NCBI GenBank assembly: GCA_964345035.1
Contig: CAYFPO010000022.1
Location: forward strand, 1-35,600
Direction: 5' to 3'
Source: CAYFPO01 sp964345035
GTDB lineage: Bacteria; Fidelibacterota; Marinisomatia; SCGC-AAA003-L08; GCA-002704045
DNA length: 35,600 bases
Below are positions 1 to 9,616 of this stretch, in pieces. Position numbers and translations under genes: made by a program. The notes below the pieces were generated by a model. That model was not told where the DNA came from and ran no database searches. It saw only the letters and a list, made by a program, of their open reading frames with translations. How positions within the stretch are numbered: the first letter of the stretch is position 1; every line of letters starts with the position of its first letter.

Positions 1-9
1 TTTGACCAA

Positions 10-42
10 CAAAAAACCCCCTCAATAGTTCAAGGGGGTTTC
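10..42 (-). terminator. Rho-independent terminator of tRNA-Arg
   Basis: Read on the minus strand, an A/C-rich arm (AAACCCCCT) and its complement (AGGGGGTTT) form a stem of about 9 bp around a loop of about 10 nt, followed by a run of T. It lies directly downstream of the tRNA, so it most likely ends that transcript. Confidence 0.8.
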
Positions 43-47
43 CTCAG

Positions 48-121
<74 letters not shown>

Positions 122-127
122 TCATTT

Positions 128-157
128 ACAATATTTATTTACTCTGTCAAAGTTCAA
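128..157 (-). promoter_or_regulatory. candidate sigma-70-like promoter of tRNA-Arg
   Basis: On the minus strand TTGAAC (152-157) and TATTGT (128-133) are 18 nt apart. They place a start site at about the first base of the tRNA. A TTGACA at 145-150 is an alternative -35 but then has no good -10. This is pattern matching only. Confidence 0.3.
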
Positions 158-281
158 TTTTTATTAAGCTGCCTGTCCATCGGAGTTTCATGCAGATGGG
201 AGCTGGGAGGGCTCAAATAATTTGCTTAAGTGCAATACAATTGCAGTGTATTGAAGGGGTAAAATTACAGGAGTTCTCTTT

Positions 282-1058
282 TTGTATACAACATATCCTG
301 AGTTAAATTTTACCATGGAACCACCGGTTAAATTATCTGAACTGCATGGAGTATCAGTGATTACTTTTGACAATCCACCGGCAAATGCATTAAATTCGAA
401 TCTGCTCCACCATTTCCGGGCAATATTGGATGTGATCCCGGAAGACAGTTCCTATATCATTACGGGGGAAGGTTCCATTTTCTCTGCCGGGTTTGACCTC
501 TTCCTTGTATCTGAAATGAATAAACCGGAATTCTCTCATTTTATTGATCAATTTCAAAGGTTGTTACTGAAAATAAAATTTCATCCCAGCCCTACAGCAG
601 CATTAATAAACGGCAGTGCTGTTGCCGGGGGATTTGTAATCTCCTGTGCTGTGGATTATCGGTTTTCACCTCATTCACAAGGCAGATTTGGACTCAATGA
701 AAAAATTCTGGGTTTTACTCTACCTCCCGTTCCCCAAGCAATTGTAGAATCAAAGATAAAAGGACTAACTGACAGAATTCTCAATTCTAAAACCCTTTTG
801 TCATTAGATGACCTGAAACAGATCCCGTTTTTTATTGAATGTAGCGATAACCCAATGGAATTGGCAGTCAAAAAACTGAATCAATTCAATTTGGATAACC
901 GAATTTTAGATAACAAAAATTATGATCGAAAATGGGTTAGGAAATTTTTAGAAGAAAATGAATCCCGAATCAGGCAGGAATTTGATGATGGCTGGTGGTC
1001 AGAAAAGTCAATAGCTGCCCGTAAAAAACAGATTGAACAATTAAAATTGAAAAATTAA
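282..1058 (+). CDS. enoyl-CoA hydratase/isomerase (crotonase) family protein
   Basis: Protein of 258 residues with the crotonase fold signatures. The N-terminal strand is followed by DNPPANAL, an oxyanion-hole segment SAGFDL and a second one SAVAGGF. An acidic residue follows in GRFGLNEKILGF, where enoyl-CoA isomerases carry their catalytic Glu. It probably acts on an acyl-CoA in the cytoplasm (hydration or double-bond isomerisation); the substrate cannot be told. It is the only protein gene on the plus strand. The TTG start at 282 is chosen because AGGAG (269-273) lies 8 nt upstream; the in-frame ATG at 315 has a weaker site but matches the usual family N-terminus. The stop overlaps the convergent neighbour by 4 bases. 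Confidence 0.85.
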   Translation: MYTTYPELNFTMEPPVKLSELHGVSVITFDNPPANALNSNLLHHFRAILDVIPEDSSYIITGEGSIFSAGFDLFLVSEMNKPEFSHFIDQFQRLLLKIKFHPSPTAALINGSAVAGGFVISCAVDYRFSPHSQGRFGLNEKILGFTLPPVPQAIVESKIKGLTDRILNSKTLLSLDDLKQIPFFIECSDNPMELAVKKLNQFNLDNRILDNKNYDRKWVRKFLEENESRIRQEFDDGWWSEKSIAARKKQIEQLKLKN

Positions 1059-1666
1059 AAGTTCAGAGTTACCGAAAAGTGCATACTGCCGGTTTGGTCT
1101 CTCCTGAATCCGGACCCCAATTTATATCTTCGTTTTTTACTTTCCAGATACAGCACATCGATCATGGAGATGAGCCGATGTGCCACCATACCGCCGATGG
1201 CAAATGTTGCATATTTATCAGCAAGACCCCGGTTGATTCTGATTTTATCAAATTTCCTGCGGTTGGATTCTGAATCCCATTCCCATTCATATCCCAATCC
1301 TTCCGGCCAGATATCATTGATCTGCCGATTTCTCAATTTGACTGCCACAAATTCATCATAGGTGTTGTAATCCCCTATATCCGTTGCATATTGGAGACTT
1401 TTGTTGCTCATATCCACACCAGCATGGAGGGATGCGAATGCTCTGAAATCCGATTCGAACCAGTTTGAAGCAGATTTCATTCCCAGAAAGGTAAGCCAGA
1501 TCCCTGCTTCCTGAATAAAAAACTGTTTTGCCCGGTTTTGATTTCCGGATGCCAATTCTCCCCAACCGGGAATGATCACCGATTTTACTACAGGATGGAC
1601 TCTACATTGTCCCTGTTGAGCAGTCAATAAGACCAGCAATATTGGTATAAAATATTTAATTTTCAT
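1055..1666 (-). CDS. hypothetical exported protein, DUF5683-like
   Basis: Protein of 203 residues with a clear signal peptide (MKIKYFIPILLVLLTAQQGQC). It is followed by VKSVIIPGWGELASGNQNRA, which resembles the PGWGQ-type motif at the start of DUF5683-like membrane proteins of the FCB group. A second hydrophobic stretch near residues 155-170 (FAIGGMVAHRLISMIDV) may be membrane-associated. The rest is basic and aromatic. Its start overlaps the end of lnt by 11 bases, so it is probably cotranscribed as the last gene of the run. An envelope role is inferred; no catalytic motif is visible. The family assignment is from the motif only. Confidence 0.6.
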   Translation of the reverse strand: MKIKYFIPILLVLLTAQQGQCRVHPVVKSVIIPGWGELASGNQNRAKQFFIQEAGIWLTFLGMKSASNWFESDFRAFASLHAGVDMSNKSLQYATDIGDYNTYDEFVAVKLRNRQINDIWPEGLGYEWEWDSESNRRKFDKIRINRGLADKYATFAIGGMVAHRLISMIDVLYLESKKRRYKLGSGFRRDQTGSMHFSVTLNF

Positions 1667-3140
1667 TTCTTTGTTTTAACACTGACAGGATGAGAAAACA
1701 GAGTGATATCAGCCCTGCAAGTTGTGCGAATTTATCTCCATATTTTGTGTAAAATGTAACTCTTTTTACGGGATTAATATCAGTTTCAATAACACCCCCC
1801 GAATTCAACACCAGTTTTTTACGGATGTTCCCCGATGGTTCCACAACCATGGAGATTCCGGTATTTGCACATCGCAGTATGGGTTTGCGTGTTTCAATCG
1901 CCCGAAATATGGACTGCCCGGCATGCTGTTGGGGTTCCGGTGGAGTTTCATACCACCCGTCATTTGTAACCACGACCATAAATTCTGCACCGTCATTTGC
2001 AAATTTTCTGAATATTGACGGAAAAGTGGATTCAAAACAGACTACCGCTCCATATTGGATTCCGTTTTTCTCAAACATTACATATTCATCACCTTGTGAA
2101 AAATTCCCCTGCCCCAGATTCAACTCACCCAAAAGTGAAATAGTATTGGACCACGGAACATATTCTGCCATAGGTACCAACTGCATTTTATGATACACAT
2201 TTTCAATGTCAAATTTATTGATGGCAGTAATAGAATTGTAAATCTTCCTATTTTTGTCTTCAAATTCAGAATAGGGAATTCCAGTCAATACAGTGGTATT
2301 ATCATCCAATACTGCCCGAATTCTATTCAAAAATCTTTTACCGGATTGAAGCAGATATGTATGGATCGCAGATTCGGGCCAAATTATTATATCCACACTC
2401 CTACTCATAGATGGCTGTGATAATTTTAATAATTGATTAAGATTGTCATTCACATTTCCATACCATTTTTGCTCCAGCGGAATATTCGGTTGAACAATGG
2501 CAACAGAAATATTGGTGGTTTTCTCATTATTGGGTTCGGGAAATATGAGCATTCCACTGATCCATGGAATAATAAACAGAATTCCTGCCCTAACTCTGTA
2601 TTGGGAAAAGTTTTCCTTTTGGAGCTTGAAAAACACCACATTCATCAACACTATCCAGAAACTGATTCCGTAAATTCCGGTATATTCTGCATTTTGGATA
2701 AGAGTTAGATATTCCGTCTGTGAATTTGCAAGAGATACCCAGGGGAATCCCAATGTACCGAATGACCTCCAATATTCCACAATTGTCCAAATAAACGGAA
2801 TACTCCAAATGGAAAAATTTGCCAGTCCTTTTTTTACAATAAACCAAAGTGACAAGATAATCAATGTGTTAACTGTCAATACCAATACAGAAACCACCAT
2901 CGAAAGAAATGCAACAGGGGGGCTTGTCCCTATATTCATTGCTAACCAGAAAATGCTTGTAAGGTGATATGTAAATCCCCACAAAAATCCGGTGATAAAG
3001 ACAGATTTCCAGGACTCAATTTTCTCCAGATTAAACAACAATGGAATAAGAGCAATCCACGCCAAAAATCCAAGGTGTAATGGCTGCTGGGATATTCCCA
3101 TCAGCAAGGCGGATAGAATAACAGGAATGTATTTTTTCAT
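1656..3140 (-). CDS. lnt: apolipoprotein N-acyltransferase
   Basis: Protein of 494 residues. The N-terminal half has several membrane helices (about residues 1-200) and the C-terminal half a nitrilase-like domain (about 210-470). The catalytic triad of the family is visible as Glu256 (WPES), Lys318 (VYHKMQLVP) and Cys368 (VVCFEST). The enzyme adds the third acyl chain to diacylglyceryl lipoproteins in the inner membrane, the last step of lipoprotein maturation. Its presence fits a diderm cell and the lipoprotein signal seen at 26051. It directly abuts ruvX and overlaps the next gene. Confidence 0.95.
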   Translation of the reverse strand: MKKYIPVILSALLMGISQQPLHLGFLAWIALIPLLFNLEKIESWKSVFITGFLWGFTYHLTSIFWLAMNIGTSPPVAFLSMVVSVLVLTVNTLIILSLWFIVKKGLANFSIWSIPFIWTIVEYWRSFGTLGFPWVSLANSQTEYLTLIQNAEYTGIYGISFWIVLMNVVFFKLQKENFSQYRVRAGILFIIPWISGMLIFPEPNNEKTTNISVAIVQPNIPLEQKWYGNVNDNLNQLLKLSQPSMSRSVDIIIWPESAIHTYLLQSGKRFLNRIRAVLDDNTTVLTGIPYSEFEDKNRKIYNSITAINKFDIENVYHKMQLVPMAEYVPWSNTISLLGELNLGQGNFSQGDEYVMFEKNGIQYGAVVCFESTFPSIFRKFANDGAEFMVVVTNDGWYETPPEPQQHAGQSIFRAIETRKPILRCANTGISMVVEPSGNIRKKLVLNSGGVIETDINPVKRVTFYTKYGDKFAQLAGLISLCFLILSVLKQRNEN

Positions 3141-3551
3141 CTATGTACTGTCCAAATACTCCTGTAAAATGATTATTGCAGAAGTTTGATCTACTGCAGA
3201 TTTGTTGTGACCGGTCTTTACTCCCTTTTGAATCAGTATTTTCTCTGCTTCTTTTGAGGTCATTCTCTCATCAATTGTTGTAACGGGGATATTCAAGATT
3301 TTTTGTAACTCATTTATGAATTCTGTGACTGCATTAGTCTGTATTGACGCAGTACCTTTCATCGTCAATGGAATTCCCACAACTACTGTGGAAATATCTT
3401 TTTCAATTACTATTTCCCGGATAACAAGAAAAAAATCAGGGGATTTTTTCCGGTCAATTACTTTTAATGGTGTGGCAATAATCCGGAGAGGATCAGAAAT
3501 TGCCAGTCCAATTCGCCTTTCTCCATAGTCAATCCCGAGAATTCTGCTCAT
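3141..3551 (-). CDS. ruvX: RuvX/YqgF family Holliday-junction resolvase-like nuclease
   Basis: Protein of 136 residues, normal for the family. It starts with the RNase H-like motif ILGIDYGERRIGLAISDP, with Asp7 as the first metal ligand. It continues with VVGIPL, TIDERMTSKEAEK and a C-terminal DQTSAIIILQEYL. Members act in the cytoplasm in pre-16S rRNA 5'-end maturation and have been proposed as Holliday-junction resolvases. It sits between rel/spoT and lnt, with the lnt start directly after its stop. Confidence 0.93.
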   Translation of the reverse strand: MSRILGIDYGERRIGLAISDPLRIIATPLKVIDRKKSPDFFLVIREIVIEKDISTVVVGIPLTMKGTASIQTNAVTEFINELQKILNIPVTTIDERMTSKEAEKILIQKGVKTGHNKSAVDQTSAIIILQEYLDST

Positions 3552-3593
3552 AGAAATTTTACCATTGATTTACTTCCCTGTGTGAAAAATAAA

Positions 3594-5801
3594 TCACATT
3601 CTTTCCAGATCGATCACTCCCTTTACCAACTTTAATTTGTTGGTAATTCTATCTAATTGTTTTGTATCCCTGACCTGTAAAATAAAGATACCGGTAGCTA
3701 CACCTTCATTTGTTCCAATATCCACACTGGCAAGATTAATATTCCAATGGGAAATGGTCTCGGTGATGTCTTTGAGCAAATGTTTCCGGTCCTCACCTGT
3801 CATTTTAAGTCTGACTATGAATGATTCATTTTTACCAACGTTCCATTCCACATTTAATAGTCGGTCCTCAGTGGATGACACCGGTAAATTTTTACAATTT
3901 CCCCTGTGGATAGTCACACCTCTCCCCCTGGTAATATATCCTACGATTTGATCACCGGGAATGGGATTGCAGCATTTCCCGAATCCAATCATTGCATTTG
4001 AAATCCCATCTATGACAACCCCTTTTGAGATTCCACGGGCTTTTCTTAAAAACCGGGAAGTAAGGGTTTCTTCATCCTGTTCATGGTCAACCGATTCGAT
4101 TTCGTTTTCCGGTGGAAGATATTTATTTATTACCTCACGAATTGTTAATTTCCCACTGGCGAGGGATGTAAAAACCATATTCACGTGATTAAATCCCGTT
4201 ATATTTGGATTTTCAATTATTGTATCAATTAATTTTGGGTTTTTTAACCGTCTCAATGCTTTTTCCAACATCTCTTTTCCCAAGATTACACTTTGTTCGG
4301 TTTGCTGCTTTTTCACCCACTTTTTTATATGAGTTTTTGCTTTGGCTGTCTGGGCAAATTTCAGCCATGCATAACTGGGAGTCTGACTTTCAGAAGTGAT
4401 TACTTCTATGGTATCTCCATTCTTTAATTCTGTGTTCAACGGAACAATTTTTCCATTCACTTTTGCCCCAATACAATGGAAACCAACCTGTGAATGCACC
4501 TGGAATGCAAAGTCAATGGGTGTGGATTCGGCTTTCAATTGAACCACATCACCCCGGGGAGTGAAGACAAAAATTTCTTCTTCAAATAAGTCAATTTTTA
4601 ACAGGTTTAAAAATTCATCGGGATTTTTATCTTCATTTTGAAGTGCTTCCACCAGCTCACGCAGCCAGTTAACATGTTTGTTGATACCTTTGTCCAGGGA
4701 TTTTGCAGATGCTTCTTCCTTGTAAGCCCAGTGGGCCGCAACGCCAATTTCTGCAGTTTCATCCATTGCTTTGGTTCGAATCTGAACCTCAAACATTTTA
4801 CCCCCCCGCCCAAACACAGTTGTATGAATGGATTGATATCCATTGCTCTTCGGTGTAGCAATAAAATCCTTGAATCTTTCCTGAATAGGCGTATAAATCT
4901 GATGTACAATTCCTAAGACAGCATAACATTCCTCAACTTTTTTCACAATAATTCTAATGGCAAGGTGATCAAAAATCTCTGAGAATTGTTTTCCATGCTT
5001 TACCATTTTACCATAAATGGATGTAAAATGTTTTGATCTCCCGAATATTTTTGACTTTATATCAAAAGAATCTAATTCTTTTTGGATAGGATCAGTAAAT
5101 TCATCAATATATTTTTGGAGTTCTTTTTTGCTGGATTTTACCTTTTTTTCAAGATCCTTGAAAATTGCAGGTTCCATCGTCTCCAAGACTAAGTCTTCCA
5201 GCTCAGCTTTTAATTTCCACATCCCCAACCTATGAGCCAATGGGGCATATACATCTCTCGTTTCAATGGCAGTCCTTCGCTGTTTGATCAACGGCAAATG
5301 GCTGAGGGTTCTCATATTATGGAGGCGGTCTGCAAATTTTATGATTATTACCCGGATATCTCTTGCCACACTCAGAAACATTTTCATAAAATTTTCTGCT
5401 TGTTTTTGTAAACGGCTGTTAAATTTTATCCCTGAAAGTTTTGTTACTCCTTCAACTAGATTAGCTATATCCTCACCGAATTCTTGTGTAATTTTTTCTT
5501 TGGTGACATTTGTGTCTTCAATTATATCATGAAGAAGTCCGGAAATAATTGCGTCTGTATCTAATTGCCACTTAGCCAATATGGTGCCAACCTCCAGACA
5601 ATGTGTGAAATATGGTTCACCTGATCTACGCTTTTGTCCCTTATGAGCTCCTTCAGATAGTTCATACGCTTTCCACAATAATTTTACGGAATCTTCACTC
5701 AAGTCTGTATGATCATTGATTACCGTCAATAATTTCTGAAATGGCTTTGGAAATCCGTTACCTGTGGATGGCAGGACCTTTTTAAGGGAATTCAATACCA
5801 T
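3594..5801 (-). CDS. spoT: bifunctional (p)ppGpp synthetase/hydrolase (Rel/SpoT)
   Basis: Protein of 735 residues with the long RSH architecture. The HD hydrolase domain has His67, His91-Asp92 in LLHDIIEDT, and Asp158 in KFADRLHNMRT. The synthetase domain covers about residues 245-370, a TGS domain about 413-475 (FTPRGDVVQLK), and an ACT domain the C-terminus. The synthetase motif reads RFKD at 309-312, the RxKD form typical of bifunctional Rel/SpoT enzymes rather than the ExDD of RelA. HD residues are intact, so both making and breaking of (p)ppGpp are expected. It is three bases from the dnaB stop, so cotranscription is likely. The stop codon is TGA. Confidence 0.95.
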   Translation of the reverse strand: MVLNSLKKVLPSTGNGFPKPFQKLLTVINDHTDLSEDSVKLLWKAYELSEGAHKGQKRRSGEPYFTHCLEVGTILAKWQLDTDAIISGLLHDIIEDTNVTKEKITQEFGEDIANLVEGVTKLSGIKFNSRLQKQAENFMKMFLSVARDIRVIIIKFADRLHNMRTLSHLPLIKQRRTAIETRDVYAPLAHRLGMWKLKAELEDLVLETMEPAIFKDLEKKVKSSKKELQKYIDEFTDPIQKELDSFDIKSKIFGRSKHFTSIYGKMVKHGKQFSEIFDHLAIRIIVKKVEECYAVLGIVHQIYTPIQERFKDFIATPKSNGYQSIHTTVFGRGGKMFEVQIRTKAMDETAEIGVAAHWAYKEEASAKSLDKGINKHVNWLRELVEALQNEDKNPDEFLNLLKIDLFEEEIFVFTPRGDVVQLKAESTPIDFAFQVHSQVGFHCIGAKVNGKIVPLNTELKNGDTIEVITSESQTPSYAWLKFAQTAKAKTHIKKWVKKQQTEQSVILGKEMLEKALRRLKNPKLIDTIIENPNITGFNHVNMVFTSLASGKLTIREVINKYLPPENEIESVDHEQDEETLTSRFLRKARGISKGVVIDGISNAMIGFGKCCNPIPGDQIVGYITRGRGVTIHRGNCKNLPVSSTEDRLLNVEWNVGKNESFIVRLKMTGEDRKHLLKDITETISHWNINLASVDIGTNEGVATGIFILQVRDTKQLDRITNKLKLVKGVIDLERM

Positions 5802-5804
5802 GTT

Positions 5805-7169
5805 TTAAAGGGGGATATCTTCTACAGGTACTTCTTCGCCGAATCTGGTGAGATTTTCAAAACGGGCATAATTGTCAATAAATGCAATATCAATGGAGCC
5901 TGTCGGTCCGTTTCGGTGTTTGGAAATGATGAGTTCTCCAATACCCCTGTCTTCTTCTGATCTGGAATAAATAAATTTTCTATAAACAAAAATCACAACA
6001 TCTGCGTCCTGTTCAATAGCACCACTTTCTCTAAGATCAGACATAATGGGTCTTTTATTAGTCCGGGCTTCCGGTGCTCTGGATAACTGTGACAGTGAGA
6101 TCACGGGAATATCCAACTCTTTTGCAAGCGCTTTCAGTGATCTGGAAATCATAGAAATTTCCTGCTGTCTGCTTTCAACATTCCCCATACCGTTTATCAA
6201 CTGCATATAATCAATAAATAAAATATCAATTTCATGTTCTGCTTTCAATCTTCTGGCTTTTGCTCGGATTTCCATAATATTCAATCCGGGAGTGTCATCA
6301 ATAAAAATTTTTGCCTCAGAAAGGGGACCCGCTGCTGCCGATAATTTTTTCCATTCTTTTTTTGGGAGCAGTCCGCTCCTGACCTGATGAGAATCCACCT
6401 TGGCTTCTGCAGTAATTAGACGTTCAACCAATTGGTGGTTGGACATTTCCAGACTGAAAAAACCAACCGTGTGACCGTATTCTACAGCAGTATTTCGCGC
6501 AATGCTTAATGCAAGTGCTGTTTTTCCCATAGAGGGTCGCCCGGCAATCACCACAAAATCTGAATTCTGGAATCCCGATAAATATTTATCCAGATCAGTA
6601 TATCCGGAATGAATGCCTGATACTCCACCGGATTTGGCTGTGCCCAGTTTATCCATCACATTGTGTAACAATGGTTCAATGGCCTGGAATTCACCTCTTT
6701 GTGCATTTTGGGAAAGCTCAAAAATTGTCTGTTCAGCTTTATCCAGTATTCCGGTGATATCTTCTTTTGCATTGTATGCAGAGGTGGATAGCTCAATACT
6801 GGTTTGGATGATCTTCCTCAGAACATATTTTTCCTGAACCAGTTTTGCGTAATATTCTACATTTTCAGATGAGGGTGCCTCTGAAGATAATCCGGTGAGA
6901 TAATATGACCCTCCTACATCTTCTAACTCTCCCCGTTTTTCCAATTCTGCAATTACACTGATTGTATCAATCGTCTGGTTTTTATCAAATAATTCTAAAA
7001 TACTCTTATATATTTTGGCATGAGCAGTATTGTAAAAACTTTCAGCAGTTAATACCTGTAATGCTTTTGGGACTGCCTGTTTTTCGATGAGCATACATCC
7101 GAGTACTGCTTCTTCCGCATCGGAAGATTGTGGGGGCATCCGCAATGATTTTTCTGTGCTGTCAGCCAT
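5805..7169 (-). CDS. dnaB: replicative DNA helicase DnaB
   Basis: Protein of 454 residues, the normal length. The N-terminal primase-interacting domain (about 10-115) starts with PPQSSDAEEAVLG. The RecA-like motor domain has Walker A at 209-217 (GRPSMGKTA) and Walker B ILFIDYMQLI. Also present are QEISMISRSLKALAKEL and the arginine-rich segment SQLSRAPEAR. It unwinds DNA at the replication fork as a hexamer. No intein is present. The start overlaps the end of the uracil-DNA glycosylase gene by 8 bases. Confidence 0.97.
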   Translation of the reverse strand: MADSTEKSLRMPPQSSDAEEAVLGCMLIEKQAVPKALQVLTAESFYNTAHAKIYKSILELFDKNQTIDTISVIAELEKRGELEDVGGSYYLTGLSSEAPSSENVEYYAKLVQEKYVLRKIIQTSIELSTSAYNAKEDITGILDKAEQTIFELSQNAQRGEFQAIEPLLHNVMDKLGTAKSGGVSGIHSGYTDLDKYLSGFQNSDFVVIAGRPSMGKTALALSIARNTAVEYGHTVGFFSLEMSNHQLVERLITAEAKVDSHQVRSGLLPKKEWKKLSAAAGPLSEAKIFIDDTPGLNIMEIRAKARRLKAEHEIDILFIDYMQLINGMGNVESRQQEISMISRSLKALAKELDIPVISLSQLSRAPEARTNKRPIMSDLRESGAIEQDADVVIFVYRKFIYSRSEEDRGIGELIISKHRNGPTGSIDIAFIDNYARFENLTRFGEEVPVEDIPL

Positions 7170-7848
7170 TTAAATTGGTTTTTGTTAAATAGGTATTTTG
7201 AATCATTTGAAAATCCTCCCAGCAGGGTCTCTTTAAATTCGGATTCCGCAATAACGCTGCGGGATGATACGTGACAATAACATCCACACCATTGTATAGA
7301 AAAGTCGTCTCCCTCATTTTATTCAGTGCCAGATCATTTTCCAATAAAGTATTGGCGGCAACTTTGCCTAAAGCTATGATTGCATTTGGTTTGATCAGTT
7401 GAAGTTGATTATCTAAATAGGGACGGCATTTTTCAATTTCGGAAGAAGAGGGATTTCGATTTTCAGGAGGTCTGCACTTCAATACATTGCAGATATACAC
7501 ATCCTCCCTTGAGAGGGATATTGCCGCAAGAATCTTGTCCAGGAGTTTGCCTGCCCTGCCCACAAACGGTTCACCCTGCAGATCCTCATTTTTTCCCGGC
7601 GCTTCACCCACAAAAACCAGTTCTGCATGTGGATTTCCAACTCCGAACACAAATTTGGTTCTGGTATGCCCCAGGGAGCAATCCAGACAGTCTTTTATTT
7701 TCAGATAATAATCAGAAAGGTAACTGTTATCCGTATTGGTGTGTGCCTGTGTGTTTTTAACAATTTCCTTCGGGAAATAAATCCGTTCTCCGAACAATTC
7801 TTGATGTTGTGTGAGATATTTTTGGATTTTTTCCCGTTGGGAGAACAT
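7162..7848 (-). CDS. type-4 (family 4) uracil-DNA glycosylase, Fe-S enzyme
   Basis: Protein of 228 residues. Motif GEAPGKNEDLQGEPFVGRAG is the family-4 uracil pocket, and YHPAALLR is the second active-site motif. Four cysteines fit the [4Fe-4S] ligands: Cys54 and Cys57 (DCLDCSLG), Cys125 (LKCRPP) and Cys141 (EKCRPYL). It removes uracil from DNA to start base-excision repair. It has about 40 residues before the first Cys pair, a modest N-terminal extension. It overlaps rpoZ by one base and dnaB by eight. Confidence 0.93.
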   Translation of the reverse strand: MFSQREKIQKYLTQHQELFGERIYFPKEIVKNTQAHTNTDNSYLSDYYLKIKDCLDCSLGHTRTKFVFGVGNPHAELVFVGEAPGKNEDLQGEPFVGRAGKLLDKILAAISLSREDVYICNVLKCRPPENRNPSSSEIEKCRPYLDNQLQLIKPNAIIALGKVAANTLLENDLALNKMRETTFLYNGVDVIVTYHPAALLRNPNLKRPCWEDFQMIQNTYLTKTNLNG

Positions 7849-8135
7849 TATTTTCCATCAATCGGGACTTCAAATCCTTCATTGCCCCATTCAAGTTCAT
7901 CTGCAAGGAATTCTTCTAATGCGGCCACGATGGGTTTAGTTTGCTCCTCATAATCGTCTGTATCTGCAACCATAGTTGGAGTATATTCCTCCATCAACAT
8001 TTCCAATTCTACAGATCTTTTTAATGACCTATCATCTATGATCTGCTTTGCTCTTTTTGCTGTGATAATTGTATTTTCATATATATCCTCAGTGTGGGTT
8101 AATAACTCACTGAAAGGTATGGTTCCTAATTTCAC
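7848..8135 (-). CDS. rpoZ: DNA-directed RNA polymerase omega subunit
   Basis: Protein of 95 residues with the omega-type core (NTIITAKRAKQIIDD) and a highly acidic C-terminal half. It helps RNA polymerase assembly and, with other subunits, can form the ppGpp site. The position directly after gmk, with a 4-base overlap, is the classical gmk-rpoZ pair and supports the call. The sequence is divergent, so recognition rests on the core segment plus context. Confidence 0.85.
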   Translation of the reverse strand: MKLGTIPFSELLTHTEDIYENTIITAKRAKQIIDDRSLKRSVELEMLMEEYTPTMVADTDDYEEQTKPIVAALEEFLADELEWGNEGFEVPIDGK

Positions 8136-8713
8136 TTTAAATTCTCCTTAATTATTGATTCAATTTCATCAGTTGCTGTTTTTATTTCTTCATTTATTAT
8201 TTGATATTGGAACAATTCTAAAAACTCTAATTCTTTGGCAACTCGCTGTAATCTTCTCTTGATTATGGTGCTGTTTTCATTTCCTCTGCTTTGCAGTCTG
8301 GCTTCAAGAATTTCCAATTTTTCTGCAAGATTATCACCCGGCGGTTCTACAAAAAATGATAGACACTGGTCCTCATATTCCTCTATAATGGATTTTCCGC
8401 CTTTCACATCTACATCGAGGATGAGGATATCTCCATTATCCAATGCATCTTCCAGGGTAGAAAAGAGGGTGCCGTATTTGTTTCCGTGCACCCATTCCCA
8501 CTCAATAAAATCACCGAATTTCACATAATGTTCGAACTTATCTACATCCATAAAAATATAATCTTCACCGTCAATCTCACCCTCTCTCTGAGGGCGGGTA
8601 GTGACAGACACAGAAAATTTCCAGTCCTTATTCCGTTTCAGCAGTTCTCTGCAAATTGTCGTTTTTCCTGTTCCGGATGGAGCAGTCAATATTATCAGTT
8701 TCCCTTCACTCAT
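8132..8713 (-). CDS. gmk: guanylate kinase
   Basis: Protein of 193 residues with P-loop APSGTGKTT (11-19), the GMP-binding segment SVTTRPQREGEIDGEDYIF, and the DVDVKGGKSI segment. It converts GMP and ATP to GDP and ADP in the cytoplasm. Normal length. It overlaps yicC upstream and rpoZ downstream by four bases each, consistent with translational coupling. Confidence 0.96.
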   Translation of the reverse strand: MSEGKLIILTAPSGTGKTTICRELLKRNKDWKFSVSVTTRPQREGEIDGEDYIFMDVDKFEHYVKFGDFIEWEWVHGNKYGTLFSTLEDALDNGDILILDVDVKGGKSIIEEYEDQCLSFFVEPPGDNLAEKLEILEARLQSRGNENSTIIKRRLQRVAKELEFLELFQYQIINEEIKTATDEIESIIKENLK

Positions 8714-9585
8714 AGTATGTTTTGAACCTGTTCCTTTATTTTTTCCAATTCCTCTTTCATATTGACAACCATATGACTCACTTCAATATGCGTTGTTTTA
8801 GAGCCGATTGTATTTACTTCCCTAACCATTTCCTGCTGAAGAAAATTCATTTTCTTCCCCGGAGCTTCCTCGGTTTCTGTAAATTCCGTGAATAGCTTTA
8901 AGTGGCTCCTCAATCGTGTAATTTCTTCTGTGATATCCCGTTTTTCTGCCTGAATAACAATCTCCTGTAGAAGACGGTTTTCATCCAGATTGACTTCCTG
9001 CATTAGAGATTTCAGTTTTTCTCTGTATGATTTCAGGTCATCTTCTCTGGAATTTTGCACGTAAATCTCAATATTGTCCAGGAAATTGGACAGAGAATTT
9101 ACACGTTTTATTAAATCTGCACCTAAATTTTCCCCCTCTATTTTGCGCATTTTTTCTAAATCATCCAAGGCAAAAATTACACTATTTAATAAAAGTTCCT
9201 CCAAAATTTCCTCATCCAGCGCAGATTCCTGATTAATTATCTCCGGTAAACCCAACAATCCTTCTACAGAAATAGTATCCTCCCGTCCCAGTTTCTCCTG
9301 AATAACTTCTACTGCCCCCAGGTATTGGTCCAGTTTTTCCTGATTCAATTCAAGTGCAGAGGTAACCCCATTTTCAATTTTCAAATCCACATTTACCGTA
9401 ATTCTGCCCCGTTTACAGGAATCTTTTACTTTCTGTGTAATTTCTTCTTCAAAGCCATTCAAACTCCTTGGCATTTTAACATTACAGTCGAAAAACCGAC
9501 TGTTTAATGCAGTAACCGAAACTGAAATTGTGATATTATCACTGCTCTGTTCCCCTTTGCCGTATCCTGTCATACTTATTATCAT
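8710..9585 (-). CDS. yicC: YicC family endoribonuclease
   Basis: Protein of 291 residues starting with the family hallmark SMTGYGKGE. The conserved N-terminal segment includes NSRFFDCNVKMPRSL. The C-terminal DUF1732 region includes EAPGKKMNFLQQEMVREVNTIGSK. YicC proteins are stress-related endoribonucleases. The yicC-gmk-rpoZ order is widely conserved and supports all three calls. The first gene of the housekeeping run. Confidence 0.94.
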   Translation of the reverse strand: MIISMTGYGKGEQSSDNITISVSVTALNSRFFDCNVKMPRSLNGFEEEITQKVKDSCKRGRITVNVDLKIENGVTSALELNQEKLDQYLGAVEVIQEKLGREDTISVEGLLGLPEIINQESALDEEILEELLLNSVIFALDDLEKMRKIEGENLGADLIKRVNSLSNFLDNIEIYVQNSREDDLKSYREKLKSLMQEVNLDENRLLQEIVIQAEKRDITEEITRLRSHLKLFTEFTETEEAPGKKMNFLQQEMVREVNTIGSKTTHIEVSHMVVNMKEELEKIKEQVQNIL

Positions 9586-9616
9586 ATTTTTAAACCTTTT
9601 AATTTCTTAATCTTTT